A program made the translations under genes and the position numbers. The notes beneath the pieces are model-generated. The model was not told the origin of the DNA, did no database searches, and saw only the letters and a list, made by a program, of their open reading frames with translations. From an uncultured Dehalococcoidia bacterium (lineage in GTDB: Bacteria > Chloroflexota > Dehalococcoidia > Bin125): a stretch of DNA of 64,000 nucleotides. Position 1 is the stretch's first letter, and every line of letters starts with the position of its first letter. This document shows positions 51,723 to 63,489 of the stretch, in pieces. The stretch is taken from assembly GCA_958295515.1 (NCBI GenBank), contig CATQGW010000005.1, forward strand, positions 372,001 to 436,000. Direction: 5' to 3'.

Positions 51723-51771
51723 GCGGCTTGCCTAGACTGCGCAGCGGCCGGCCGCGCCCGGCCCGCAGCGA
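51723..51771. repeat. 49-bp direct repeat, right copy
   Basis: Perfect copy of 50702-50750; it lies 15 bp before the amidohydrolase start at 51787, with the TAGACT box at 51732-51737, so this copy may be that gene's promoter. Confidence 0.85.
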
Positions 51772-51786
51772 ACAGGGCTGAACGCC

Positions 51787-52641
51787 ATGCCGACCAACCT
51801 GCCGACCATCGACTGCCAGGTACACGCCTACGAACGCAACCGCCCCGAGCGCCCCTGGCGCGCGGTCCTGGCGGGTCCCGACGAGGTGACCGGCGACGAC
51901 ATGGTCGCGGCCATGGATGCCGTCGGCGTCGACGGCGCGCTGCTGATCTCGCCTTTCACGATCTACGGCTTCGACGCCGGCTACGTGCTGGAGGTGTACG
52001 AGCAGCACCCCGACCGCTTCGGCCTGATCAAGCCCTTCGACCCCCACTCGCCGACGGTCGCCGACGAGGTCGCGGAGTGGACCGCGCGGCCGGGCGTAGT
52101 CGGAGCCCGGATCATGCTCAGCTTCGCCGACTATGACGTGAACGACGCGGGACTCGACGAAATCCTGGCGGCCGGCGCGCGCGCCGGAGTGCCCGTCAAC
52201 GTGCTCTGCTCAGGCAAGCTGCCGCTCTTCCGCGAGCTGGCGCGGCGGCATCCCAACACCCAGCTGGTGATCGATCACGTGGGGCTGGCGCAGCCGTTCC
52301 ACCCGCCGCCGCCCGCCGCGCCGTTCGCCGACCTCGACAACGTGCTCTCGCTGGCCGAGTTTGAGCATGTCGCGATCAAAATCTCCGGCGCCTGCACGCT
52401 CTCGCGCGAGCCCTTTCCCTACGCCGATATCTGGCAGCCGCTCGGCCGCATCTTCGAGGCCTACGGCTTCGAGCGCTGCATGTGGGGCACCGACTGGACG
52501 CGCGCCGTGAACCTGCTGACCTACGAGCAGGGCGTCGAGGCATTTCGCGTCGCGGAGCAGCTGTCGGACGCGGAGCGGGCCGCGCTGATGGGCGGCACGC
52601 TGCAGCGCATCTACAACTGGTCGCCCGCAGCCGGCGGCTGA
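51787..52641 (+). CDS. Amidohydrolase family protein (2-pyrone dicarboxylate lactonase-like)
   Basis: 284 aa. It opens with LPTIDCQVHAYER in place of the usual D-x-H-x-H, then VGARIMLSF, LVIDHVGLAQPFH and CMWGTDWTRAVNL, which carry the barrel His and the catalytic Asp of amidohydrolase_2 enzymes. The replacement of the first His by Gln (QVHAY) is seen in some metal-independent members such as PDC lactonases, so hydrolysis without metal is possible. It sits 32 bp before an alpha/beta hydrolase gene; the pair may degrade the same ester or lactone. Confidence 0.85.
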   Translation: MPTNLPTIDCQVHAYERNRPERPWRAVLAGPDEVTGDDMVAAMDAVGVDGALLISPFTIYGFDAGYVLEVYEQHPDRFGLIKPFDPHSPTVADEVAEWTARPGVVGARIMLSFADYDVNDAGLDEILAAGARAGVPVNVLCSGKLPLFRELARRHPNTQLVIDHVGLAQPFHPPPPAAPFADLDNVLSLAEFEHVAIKISGACTLSREPFPYADIWQPLGRIFEAYGFERCMWGTDWTRAVNLLTYEQGVEAFRVAEQLSDAERAALMGGTLQRIYNWSPAAGG

Positions 52642-52673
52642 GCGCAGCGCGAGCGGACATTGAGGAGTCGCCC

Positions 52674-53594
52674 ATGGCATTCGGGATCAACACGCGCCAG
52701 GCGCAGATCGTTGAGGAGTTGAACGCGGCCTCCGAGGTCGTCGAGACGCCCCGCGGCGCAGTCGAGTTCGCGCGGCGCGGCGAGCCGCCCTATGTGCTGA
52801 TCCTGCACGGCACGCCGCAGGGGCACAACGCCAGCTTTATCGGCGAACCGCTCGAAGCGGCGGGCTTCGGCGCCATCACACCCTCCCGACCCGGCTACCT
52901 GCGCACCCCGCTCAACACCGGCCGCACCTTCGCCGAGCAAGCCGACGCCGCCGCGGCACTGCTCGACACCCTCGGCATCGATCAGGTCGCCGTCTACGCC
53001 CTCTCCGGCGGCGGCCCGAGCGGCATCGAGTTCGCCGCGCGCCACCCCGACCGCGCTCAGGCGCTGATCCTCGAAGTCGCCATCTCCCAGACCTACCGCC
53101 CCGATATCTCCCCCCTCACCATGTCGCTCGTGACCAACCCGTTCATCACCTGGATCCAGAGCGAGCTCATCAAACGCTTCCCCCGCGTCGTCATCTCGCA
53201 GCTGGTGAAGATCGAAAGCACCCTCAGCGCCGCGCAGCGGACGCGCGTGACCAACGAGATCCTCGCCAGTCCTGAGAAGCTTGGCTACGTCCAACGATTC
53301 GTCGGCGAGGCTCCGCCCTTCCACCTGCTCCGCGCCGGCTTCGACAACGACATGGCACAGTTCCGCGCCATCGAACGGCTGCCGCTCGACCAGATCCGCT
53401 GCCCCACCCTGGTCCTGCACGGCACGCACGACGGCGATGTGCCGTTCGCACACGCCGAGGCCGCCGCCGACACGATTCCCAACGCCGAGCTGCACCGCGT
53501 CGAGCACGGCTGGCACCTGCTCGCCCTGAGCGACGGAGCCGAGGATTACGAGCGTGTGAAAATCGAATTTCTGCGCCGCCACATACCCGCCTGA
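52674..53594 (+). CDS. Alpha/beta hydrolase
   Basis: 306 aa from the ATG at 52674 (GAGG upstream). Features: LILHGTPQGHNASF oxyanion region, nucleophile elbow YALSGGGPSGIEFAARHPD (Ser between two Gly), acid Asp in VLHGTHDGDVPFAHA and base His in VEHGWHLLALSDG. The GAITPSRPGYLRTPL segment is typical of the haloalkane dehalogenase/epoxide hydrolase branch, though the halide Trp residues are not evident, so an esterase or C-C hydrolase is more likely. Downstream partner of the amidohydrolase. Confidence 0.87.
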   Translation: MAFGINTRQAQIVEELNAASEVVETPRGAVEFARRGEPPYVLILHGTPQGHNASFIGEPLEAAGFGAITPSRPGYLRTPLNTGRTFAEQADAAAALLDTLGIDQVAVYALSGGGPSGIEFAARHPDRAQALILEVAISQTYRPDISPLTMSLVTNPFITWIQSELIKRFPRVVISQLVKIESTLSAAQRTRVTNEILASPEKLGYVQRFVGEAPPFHLLRAGFDNDMAQFRAIERLPLDQIRCPTLVLHGTHDGDVPFAHAEAAADTIPNAELHRVEHGWHLLALSDGAEDYERVKIEFLRRHIPA

Positions 53595-53627
53595 TCCGCA
53601 ACGTCAACGATCAGCCGGCGGGTGGTG

Positions 53628-53703
53628 TGGTGGCCCCAACGGGATTCGAACCCGTGCTACCAGCTTGAAAGGCTGGCGTCCTAGGCCTCTAGACGATGGG
53701 GCC
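53628..53703 (-). tRNA. tRNA-Glu (TTC)
   Basis: The reverse strand folds into a full cloverleaf: acceptor GGCCCCA/TGGGGCC, anticodon loop CTTTCAA with TTC, T-arm GGGTTCGAATCCC, and an encoded CCA end (53628-53630). It sits alone between the hydrolase and the potassium transporter genes. Confidence 0.95.
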
Positions 53704-53757
53704 GTCACCCAGAGCGTACTACGCCTGCGCGGTCGTAGAGTGCATTGCGGAGGACGA

Positions 53758-55173
53758 ATGGAGCAGCCGCGCCCCGGCTATCGACGCCGCCCCGGCAATG
53801 TCGTGCTGCGCCGCGCGCGACTCGAACCGGAAGTGGTGCGGGTCCGCCAGCGCCGGCGGCGCAGAATCACCCCGCGCTCCTGGATGGTCGTGGTCGCCTT
53901 CGCCGCCGTGATGGCCGGCGGCGGCGCGCTGCTCAGCCTCGACCTCGCCGCCGAGCGCGGCGCAGACATCGGCTTCCTCGACGGCCTCTTCACCGCCGTC
54001 TCCGCCGTCAGCGTGACCGGGCTCACCCGCTTCGACACCGCCGACAGCTTCTCCTGGTTCGGCGAGGGCGTCACCCTGCTGCTGCTCCAGCTGGGCGGCC
54101 TGGGCGTCACGATGTACGCCGGCATTCTGATCCTGATCGCCGGCCGGCGGCTGGGCATGCGCGGGCGGCAGTTCTTCGGCATGGAGCTGGTCGGCAGCGG
54201 CAGCGGCGTCGCCGGCGCGCCTCAGCTGCTGCGCCGCGTGATGATCTACACCGTCATCGCCGAACTCGCCTGCTTCATCCTGCTGCTGCCCTGGTTCCTG
54301 ATCGAGTTCGGCGGCGGACGCTCCGTCTGGCTCGCGCTCTACCACGCCGTCTCCGCCTTCAACAACGCCGGCTTCGACCTGATGGGCGGCGGGCGCGGAT
54401 TCAGCGGCCAAGTCGCCGACGGCTACCCGATCATCGTGATGGGGCTCGCCGCGCTGGTCGGCAGCCTCTCCTTTCTGACCGTCTTCGACTTCCCGCGCGG
54501 ACGCCGCCGCTGGACGCTCGACACCCGCGTCGTGCTCTGGGGCATGGGCGGGCTGCTCGCGCTCGGCATGGTGATCTTCATCCTCGCCGAGTGGAACGGC
54601 GTCATGGGCGGGCAGAGCGTCGGCTCGCGCCTGATCAACGGCTTCTTCCTCGCCGTCAACCGCACCACCGGCATGAGCACCATGCCGATGGACCAGATCG
54701 GCGACGGCACCACCGCCGGGCTGCTGCCGTTGATGCTGATCGGCGGCGCCTCCACCTCCACCGCCAGCGGCATCAAAATCGGCTCCTTCATGATCTCCGT
54801 CTTCGCCGTGCTCTCCGCCCTGCGCGGGCGCGGCAGCGTCGTCGCGTTCGGGCGCGAGGTGCCCGCCGCCGTGGTGATCCGCGCGTTCGCGGTGGTGATG
54901 ATGGGGCTCACCACCTACGCCGCCGGCGCGGCGGCGCTGATGGCGGTGGAGAGCGATCTCGCGCCCCTCGCGGTCGCCTTCGACGCGATGTCGGCGCTGG
55001 CCAACGTGGGCTGGAGCCATGGCGTCGCCAACGCCGCCTCGGAATGGGGCGCGTACATCTTGATGCTGCTGATGTTTGTCGGCCGGCTCGGCCCGCTGCT
55101 CGTCGCACTGGCAATCCCCGACCGCCCGCACGACCGCTACCGCTATCCGGCCGCGCCGGTGCGGATCGGCTGA
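53758..55173 (+). CDS. Potassium uptake transporter membrane subunit (KtrB/TrkH family)
   Basis: 471 aa from the ATG at 53758 (GGAGGA upstream), with a basic N-terminus of about 45 residues and then 8-10 membrane helices in the M1-P-M2 pattern repeated four times. Pore-loop signatures are AVSAVSVTGLTRFDT, HAVSAFNNAGFDLMG, AVNRTTGMSTMPM and MSALANVGWSHG; each contributes a selectivity Gly. It forms the K+ (Na+-coupled) channel gated by the RCK protein encoded 69 bp downstream. Size and TGLT/NAGF loops fit KtrB better than the longer TrkH. Confidence 0.92.
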   Translation: MEQPRPGYRRRPGNVVLRRARLEPEVVRVRQRRRRRITPRSWMVVVAFAAVMAGGGALLSLDLAAERGADIGFLDGLFTAVSAVSVTGLTRFDTADSFSWFGEGVTLLLLQLGGLGVTMYAGILILIAGRRLGMRGRQFFGMELVGSGSGVAGAPQLLRRVMIYTVIAELACFILLLPWFLIEFGGGRSVWLALYHAVSAFNNAGFDLMGGGRGFSGQVADGYPIIVMGLAALVGSLSFLTVFDFPRGRRRWTLDTRVVLWGMGGLLALGMVIFILAEWNGVMGGQSVGSRLINGFFLAVNRTTGMSTMPMDQIGDGTTAGLLPLMLIGGASTSTASGIKIGSFMISVFAVLSALRGRGSVVAFGREVPAAVVIRAFAVVMMGLTTYAAGAAALMAVESDLAPLAVAFDAMSALANVGWSHGVANAASEWGAYILMLLMFVGRLGPLLVALAIPDRPHDRYRYPAAPVRIG

Positions 55174-55242
55174 CCGCGTCCGGTATCGTCGATAGTCGCG
55201 GCCGCTGCGACAGCCTGAGCAGACGGCCTGAGAGGGTTGGCA

Positions 55243-55890
55243 ATGCAGGTAGCGGTGCTCGGTCTCGGTCGCTTCGGCGCGCACCTCGCGCGCACCCTGC
55301 AAGAGCAGGGCCACGATGTGCTGGCCGTCGACATGGACGACGGCCAGATCAACCGCCTCGCCGACACCGTCGCGCGCGCGATGATCGCGGACATCACCGA
55401 CGTTGATGCGCTGCGCGAAATCTCGGTCGCCGATGTCGATGTCGCAGTGGTCTCAACCGCCGACCTCGACGTGAGCGTGTTGGCCACGATGAACTGTCAG
55501 AGCCTCGGCGTGCCGCTCATCTTCGCCAAGGCCGGCAACGATCGCCACGCCCTGGTCCTGGAGCGGATCGGCGCGGATCGGGTGATGCAGCCGGAGCGCG
55601 ACGGCGCGGAGCGCTTCGCGCACATGCTCCAGGCCAGCCAGGCGCGCGACTTCCTGCCGCTTTCGCAGGCCTACGGCATCGCGATCTTCGCCGCGCCGCG
55701 CGTCTGGTTCGGGCGGCGGCTGGAAGTCGCCGCCGCCAGCGACGCCGCGCCCAGCCGCCGCCTGCTGGCCGTGATCCGCGGGCAGGAAGTGCAGCTCAGC
55801 CCCGTGCTCTCGCAGGAGATCGAGCGCGGCGACCTGCTGGTCTTCGCGGCGACCGATCAGGACCTGGGCCGCCCGCTGGGCGGCGGCTGA
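55243..55890 (+). CDS. TrkA/KtrA-type RCK regulatory subunit
   Basis: 215 aa from the ATG at 55243 (GAGAGGG upstream); a TTG two codons before is an alternative. An N-terminal Rossmann domain (MQVAVLGLGRFGAHLARTLQ, VLAVDMDDGQIN) binds NAD or ATP/ADP, and the C-terminal TrkA_C domain (residues about 140-215) ends QEIERGDLLVFAATDQDLG. It forms the octameric cytosolic ring that gates KtrB. The pair makes a complete Ktr system, ending in a strong terminator. Confidence 0.92.
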   Translation: MQVAVLGLGRFGAHLARTLQEQGHDVLAVDMDDGQINRLADTVARAMIADITDVDALREISVADVDVAVVSTADLDVSVLATMNCQSLGVPLIFAKAGNDRHALVLERIGADRVMQPERDGAERFAHMLQASQARDFLPLSQAYGIAIFAAPRVWFGRRLEVAAASDAAPSRRLLAVIRGQEVQLSPVLSQEIERGDLLVFAATDQDLGRPLGGG

Positions 55891-55893
55891 ACG

Positions 55894-55926
55894 ACGAACG
55901 CCGGCCTCGTTGAGGCCGGCGTTCGT
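55894..55926. terminator. 15-bp-stem hairpin terminator, possibly bidirectional
   Basis: 55894-55908 pairs perfectly with 55912-55926 around a GTT loop, 3 bp after the RCK gene stop and 9 bp from the convergent tRNA gene. It would end the Ktr operon, and on the minus strand the rRNA/tRNA transcript. Confidence 0.75.
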
Positions 55927-55935
55927 ACGGTTTCG

Positions 55936-56010
<75 letters not shown>

Positions 56011-56081
56011 CCGACGGTGACCGGAACAAGCAGTGAGAAGCGAAGTTGCGTGTGGTGCGCGCTGCGCAGCGGGTAGGGCAG

Positions 56082-59066
<2,985 letters not shown>

Positions 59067-59469
59067 TGCGCTACATGCTGCGCATGTGCTGAACCACACG
59101 CTTACCTCCCCACGCGCTCCGTTTCCGCGCCGCCGCCCTTGCGGGCCGCCGCGCGCCGCGTTGCGCGCGAGAGGCATCTCCCGCGTCTCCCTGCGTCGCT
59201 GCAGGGAGCGCTGTGGACGCTTCTCACAACTTGTCCCTTGTCAAGGCGCTCCCCGCAGCCCGCGCCGCAGTCCGTCAGGACGGCGGCAGTCGCTCTGTGG
59301 GGTGCAAGGAGCGAGCTTACGCCCCTCACCGCCAGTTCGTCAACAGCCCCCATCCACGCCCCCTCCACACCCCCCATTCCCAGCCCACCTCGCCATCCCT
59401 GCGCTCCCTCTTCCCCGTCCTCAATCCCGCCAAGCCGACCCCCAACCCTCGTCGGCTCCACCCCCTTTG
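59067..59469 (-). other. 23S leader and upstream region, no gene
   Basis: On the minus strand this would be the leader/promoter region of the 23S gene. It contains TTGACA (rc of 59239-59244) as a possible -35 box with no good -10, a hairpin-forming CTCCCTGC...GCAGGGAG, and several GC-rich inverted repeats. No 16S rRNA, tRNA or believable CDS is visible in it. Confidence 0.5.
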
Positions 59470-59760
59470 TTTCCGTCATTCCCGCCCATGTTTTCCGTCA
59501 TACCCGCGCTCCGCCGCGGGTATCTCGCCGTCCCACCTCCACAGCCTCTTCCCTCCGTCATTCCCGCCCCCGAGCGGGAATCTCCCTCGCGCAACCCCCC
59601 AGGCACCGCCACAAGATTCCCGCTCGGGGGCGGGAATGACGAATAAGGGCGGGGGCGGGAATGACGAACAGGGGCGGGGGCGGGAATGACGAACAGGGGC
59701 GGGCGCGGAATGACGGATGCAAGGGCGAGACTGCCGGAAGGGGCGCGGGAATGCCGTCAT
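59470..59760. repeat. Extragenic palindromic repeats, CGTCATTCCCGC type
   Basis: Alternating CCGTCATTCCCGCCCCCGAG and facing CTCGGGGGCGGGAATGACG units form hairpins, followed by tandem 25-bp units starting GGGAATGACGAA at 59632, 59657 and 59682. Related to the repeats at 38368 and 42746 but with the TTCCCGC rather than TACCCGT core. No gene before the DUF169 stop at 59789. Confidence 0.8.
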
Positions 59761-59788
59761 TCACCGCACCCCCACCCCCAACCCCCCC

Positions 59789-60610
59789 TCAGAACCGGTC
59801 CTGGTAGGAACGCGCCAGCGACTCCGACGGATCCGCCTGGATGCCCAGCGGCGGAATCGGGTAGCGCAGCCCGTTGCGCGAGAGCGCCTCCAGCCCCTCA
59901 ATCAGCTTCGGCAGGTAGCGCGGCGGCAGCGCCATCAGCAGCTCGTCGTCCTGCACTCCGCCGAAGCGGCGCTCCGCGTAGCAGGGAATCGAGAGCGACG
60001 GCTCACCCGTGCGCAGCGCCCGCCCCCAACTGTCCGCGCAGGCCGACTCCCCCACCACGCTGAAATCGAACTTCTTGTAGCCGCTGAACTGCAGCCCGTT
60101 GATCAGAATGATCATCTGCCCCGGCGTGCCGTAGAGCAGCACCAGGTCCGGCGGATCCAGCCGCCCCGTCGCCAGCGGCGAGACCGCCAGCGCCGTGTAG
60201 CGGCCGCTCGGCAGCACATCCATCGCCTGCTGATGCGCAATCGAGTCCGCGTCGCTGGCGAACCACACGTTCGTCATCGTCGTGCGCTGCCGCCACTCCC
60301 CCTCGTCCTCGTTGGGGTGCAGCCCCACCGGCGCCCCGCACTGCGCGCCGATCAGGTCGTCCATCGTGATCCCCAGCGTGAAGTTCAGCCAGCGCGCCTG
60401 GGCGACCACCTGATCCAGCGCGAACCTGTTCTGCGGACGCCGAATGCGCGGCACCGCCTCCATCTCCGCAACGCTCTCGAACAGCTTCATCCCCACCGGC
60501 GTGGGCGTGAGCCGCAGCAACCGCGTCAGATCGGCCACCACCTGCGGCCAGTCGTAGCCCTCCGGCGTCGGCGGCGCATCCGCCGCGACCCCAATGCCCG
60601 TCGTAGTCAT
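59789..60610 (-). CDS. DUF169 family protein
   Basis: 273 aa. Recognised from the family pattern: RLTPTPVGMKLFESVAEM near the start, LIGAQCGAPVGLHPNEDEG with a conserved Cys, a central GTPGQMIILINGLQFSG, and GESACADSWGRALRTGEPSL with a second Cys before SIPCYAERRFGG. DUF169 proteins are uncharacterised; the conserved Cys residues have led to suggestions of a redox or metal role. Often found near CoA-transferase or cofactor genes. It diverges from the CaiB gene at 60764 with a 153-bp shared region. Confidence 0.82.
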   Translation of the reverse strand: MTTTGIGVAADAPPTPEGYDWPQVVADLTRLLRLTPTPVGMKLFESVAEMEAVPRIRRPQNRFALDQVVAQARWLNFTLGITMDDLIGAQCGAPVGLHPNEDEGEWRQRTTMTNVWFASDADSIAHQQAMDVLPSGRYTALAVSPLATGRLDPPDLVLLYGTPGQMIILINGLQFSGYKKFDFSVVGESACADSWGRALRTGEPSLSIPCYAERRFGGVQDDELLMALPPRYLPKLIEGLEALSRNGLRYPIPPLGIQADPSESLARSYQDRF

Positions 60611-60763
60611 GATCAGTCCTCCCCTGCCCCGATGGTAGGCGAGCGCAGCGGCGGCGCACTCCGCTCCGCCGCCGCCGCCCGCTCAGCTTGGCTAGGATGC
60701 GGACAAACGAAGGCGCGGCGCGCCCGTGCGCGGGAGCGCGCCCAACGACCGAGGAGGGCTGCC

Positions 60764-61975
60764 ATGGCGGCGTTGGACGGAATGCGGGTGCTGGACATGA
60801 CGCAGTACGAGGCGGGCACCTCCTGCACCCAGGCGCTCGCCTGGCTCGGCGCAGACGTGGTCAAAGTCGAGCAGCCCGGCCGCGGCGACCCGGGCCGCGG
60901 CGTGCGCGGCACCGAGTTCGACTCGCCCTACTTCATCGCCTGGAACTCCAACAAGCGCTCCATCGCGCTCGACCTCCAGTCCGAGCGCGGACGCGAACTG
61001 CTGCTCGAAATGGCGCCCCACTACGACGTCTTCGTCGAGAACTACGGCCCCGGCGTGATGGAGCGGCTGAACCTCACCTACGCCGCATTCCAGGCCGTCA
61101 ACCCCGCGATCATCTACGCCCGGCTCAAGGGCTTCGGCCTCTCCGGACCCTATGCCGAGTTCAAATGCTTCGACCCGATCGCCCAGAACGCGGCCGGCTC
61201 GTTCTCGACCACCGGCGAGGCCGACGGTCCGCCCACGCTGCCCGGCGCGGCGGTGGGCGACTCGGGCACGGGAATGCAGCTCGCCTTCGCAATCAGCGCC
61301 GCCTACATCCAGAAGCTGCGCACCGGCGAGGGACAGGAAATCGAAATCTCGATGCAGGAGGCGATGACCTACTACATGCGCACCTACGTCGCCCAGACCG
61401 ACGACTGGGGCGAAACCATCGTGCCCCGCAGCGGCAACGGCTTCGGACGCGGGCCGACCGATCTCTACCCCTGTAAGCCGGTCGAAGGCTCCGACGGCGC
61501 CAACGACTACGTCTACATCATCGTCATGACCTCCCGAATGTGGGACACGATGTGTACCGCGATGGAGCGCACCGACCTGATTGTCGATCCGCGCTTCGCC
61601 GACGAAGCCGCGCGCGTTGAACACGTCGAGGAGCTGCGCCACGAGATCCGCTCCTGGACGCTGCAACACACCAAGTGGGAGGCGATGAACATCCTCGGCA
61701 AGGCCGGCGTGCCCTGCTCCGCCACCCACGACACCTACGACCTCTTCCACAACCCCCACTTCGACGCGCGCGGCTTCATCCAGCACCTCGAGCACCCGCA
61801 GTGGGGCGACATCCGCCAGCTCGGCTGGGCTCCGCGGCTCTCGCGCTCGCAGGTGCCGATGCGCGCCGCGCCCCTGCTCGGCGAGCACACCGCCGAGGTG
61901 CTGGCCGACGACCTCGGCGTCTGGGGCGACGACCTCGCCGAGCTGCAACGCGCCGGTGTCGTCGGAACTCGATGA
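60764..61975 (+). CDS. CaiB/BaiF family III CoA-transferase (4)
   Basis: 403 aa from the ATG at 60764 (GAGGAGGG upstream). LDGMRVLDMTQYEAGTSCTQ, WLGADVVKVEQPGRGDPGRG, NSNKRSIALDLQSERGRELL and the catalytic Asp in GAAVGDSGTGMQLAFA define the family. SMQEAMTYYMRTYVAQ and the LGEHTAEVLADDLG end are conserved. It is a close paralogue of the gene at 62234 (same start, same EAGTSCTQALAWLGADVVK). A TAGGAT box lies at 60693-60698. Substrate unknown. Confidence 0.92.
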   Translation: MAALDGMRVLDMTQYEAGTSCTQALAWLGADVVKVEQPGRGDPGRGVRGTEFDSPYFIAWNSNKRSIALDLQSERGRELLLEMAPHYDVFVENYGPGVMERLNLTYAAFQAVNPAIIYARLKGFGLSGPYAEFKCFDPIAQNAAGSFSTTGEADGPPTLPGAAVGDSGTGMQLAFAISAAYIQKLRTGEGQEIEISMQEAMTYYMRTYVAQTDDWGETIVPRSGNGFGRGPTDLYPCKPVEGSDGANDYVYIIVMTSRMWDTMCTAMERTDLIVDPRFADEAARVEHVEELRHEIRSWTLQHTKWEAMNILGKAGVPCSATHDTYDLFHNPHFDARGFIQHLEHPQWGDIRQLGWAPRLSRSQVPMRAAPLLGEHTAEVLADDLGVWGDDLAELQRAGVVGTR

Positions 61976-62086
61976 TCACCCCCAGCACCCGCTAGCCGAG
62001 CCGTCGGCTAGCGCCGAGGCCCGCAGGAGCGAGCGCCTCGACATCCTGTTGCGCCGCATTCGCTGCCAGTAGCTCCGCTCGCTCAT
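61976..62086 (-). pseudogene. Fossil of a Tat-exported peptide-binding protein (signal region only)
   Basis: Reads MSERSYWQRMRRNRMSRRSL and then LRASALADGSASGCWG before a stop at 61976. This is nearly the same as the signal region of the binding protein at 22954 (MSERTYWQRMRRRQMSRRSL), but the solute-binding domain is gone and the lipobox is disrupted. A once full-length gene appears to have been deleted down to its 5' end. Confidence 0.72.
61991..62012. terminator. 9-bp hairpin downstream of CoA-transferase 4
   Basis: GCTAGCCGA (61991-61999) pairs with TCGGCTAGC (62004-62012) around GCCG. It lies 15 bp after the CaiB stop and within the fossil signal sequence on the other strand. Confidence 0.5.
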
Positions 62087-62233
62087 CAGAGCCTCATTCC
62101 CGAATCGCCCGCTGTGTCGTGTGCGCAGCGGCGTTCGCGCTGATTTTGCCCCCCTCCGCTTGTCAAGCGTCGCGCCCCCGAGGATTCCCATTCCCTATGA
62201 TGGGTGACAATTCGGTTGCGGAAGGATCAGACG

Positions 62234-63460
62234 ATGCCGGCTCTCGATGGAATGCGGATCCTGGATATGACCCAGTACGAGGCGGGCACGTCCTGCACCC
62301 AGGCGCTCGCCTGGCTGGGAGCGGATGTGGTCAAAATTGAGCAGCCCGGCGTCGGCGACCCCGGCCGCGGCGTGCGCACCGGCGCAATCAACTCCCCCTA
62401 CTTCGTAAACTGGAACTCCAACAAGCGCAGCGTCACGCTCAACCTGCGCGAACCGCGCGGGCGCGAGCTGCTGCTCGAAATGCTGCCCCACTACGACGTC
62501 TTCGTCGAAAACTACGGCCCCGGCGTGATCGAGAACCTCAACCTCGGCTACGAGGTGATGAAGGACATCAACCCCGCCATCATCTACGCCCGGCTCAAGG
62601 GCTTCGGACTCTCCGGCCCCTGGGCCGACTACAAATGCTTCGACATGATCGCCCAGGCCGCCGCCGGCGCCTTCTCCGTCACCGGCGAACCCGACGGCCC
62701 CCCGATGCTGCCCGGCGCCACCGTCGGCGACTCCGGCACCGGCGTCGAACTCGCCCTCGCGATCACCGCCGCTTATGTCCAGAAGCAGCGCACCGGCGAA
62801 GGACAGTTCATCGAAATCACCATGCAGGAGGCGATGACCTACTTCATGCGCACCCGCATCGCCTACTCCGAGTGGGGTGAACAGGTCGCCCCTCGTCGCG
62901 GCAACTCCGCCGGCGCGCCCACCGACCTCTACCCCTGCAAGCCCGCCCGCGAGGACGGCGATAACGCCAACGACTACGTCTACGTGATGGTCGTCACCTC
63001 CCGCATGTGGGACACCCTCTGCGCCACGATCGAGCGCCCCGACCTGATCCTCGACCCCCGCTTCGAGGACATGTGGAAGCGCAACGAGAACGGCAAGGAG
63101 CTCTACGCCGAAGTCGCCAAGTGGACCCGCGAGCGCACCAAGTGGGAAGCGATGGAGCAGCTCGGCGCGGCCGGCGTCCCCGCCTCCGCCGTGCTCGACA
63201 CCTATGACCTCTTCCACAACCCGCACTTCGAGGAGCGCGGCTTCGTTCACGAGCTCGAGCATCCCGACTACGGCCAAATCCGCCTGCTCGGCTGGGCCCC
63301 GCGCATGTCCGCCAGCGAGGTGCCGCTCAAGCGCGCCCCGCTGCTCGGCGAGCACACCGCCACCGTCCTGAGCGACGACCTCGGCCTCGACTCCCGGGAC
63401 ATGCAGCAGCTCGAAGCCGCCGGCGTGATCGGCGGCCCGCCCGTCATCGCCGGCAAGTAG
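62234..63460 (+). CDS. CaiB/BaiF family III CoA-transferase (5)
   Basis: 408 aa from the ATG at 62234. It matches gene 4 over its length: LDGMRILDMTQYEAGTSCTQ, ADVVKIEQPGVGDPGRG, ARLKGFGLSGPWADYKCFD and the catalytic Asp in GATVGDSGTGVELALA. The CoA-end LGEHTATVLSDDLGL is intact. With gene 4 it forms a tandem paralogue pair, perhaps the two subunits of one transferase or two substrate variants. A TATGAT box at 62196-62201 could drive it. Confidence 0.92.
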   Translation: MPALDGMRILDMTQYEAGTSCTQALAWLGADVVKIEQPGVGDPGRGVRTGAINSPYFVNWNSNKRSVTLNLREPRGRELLLEMLPHYDVFVENYGPGVIENLNLGYEVMKDINPAIIYARLKGFGLSGPWADYKCFDMIAQAAAGAFSVTGEPDGPPMLPGATVGDSGTGVELALAITAAYVQKQRTGEGQFIEITMQEAMTYFMRTRIAYSEWGEQVAPRRGNSAGAPTDLYPCKPAREDGDNANDYVYVMVVTSRMWDTLCATIERPDLILDPRFEDMWKRNENGKELYAEVAKWTRERTKWEAMEQLGAAGVPASAVLDTYDLFHNPHFEERGFVHELEHPDYGQIRLLGWAPRMSASEVPLKRAPLLGEHTATVLSDDLGLDSRDMQQLEAAGVIGGPPVIAGK

Positions 63461-63489
63461 CCCTGCTCCCGCCCGCCGAGGAGTCGCCG

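Noticed and set aside
56011-56081. 5S rRNA between 23S and tRNA-fMet
   Set aside because: The gap is only 71 bp, too short for a 5S gene, and contains none of its conserved segments.
59717-60763. N-terminal extension of CoA-transferase 4 by about 349 codons
   Set aside because: It is antisense to the DUF169 gene; the family start LDGMRVLDM follows the ATG at 60764, which has a strong ribosome site.
61976-62191. 71-codon minus-strand gene
   Set aside because: Only its second half resembles anything, and that is the signal region of a much larger exported protein; it ends right after the signal. Annotated as a fossil.
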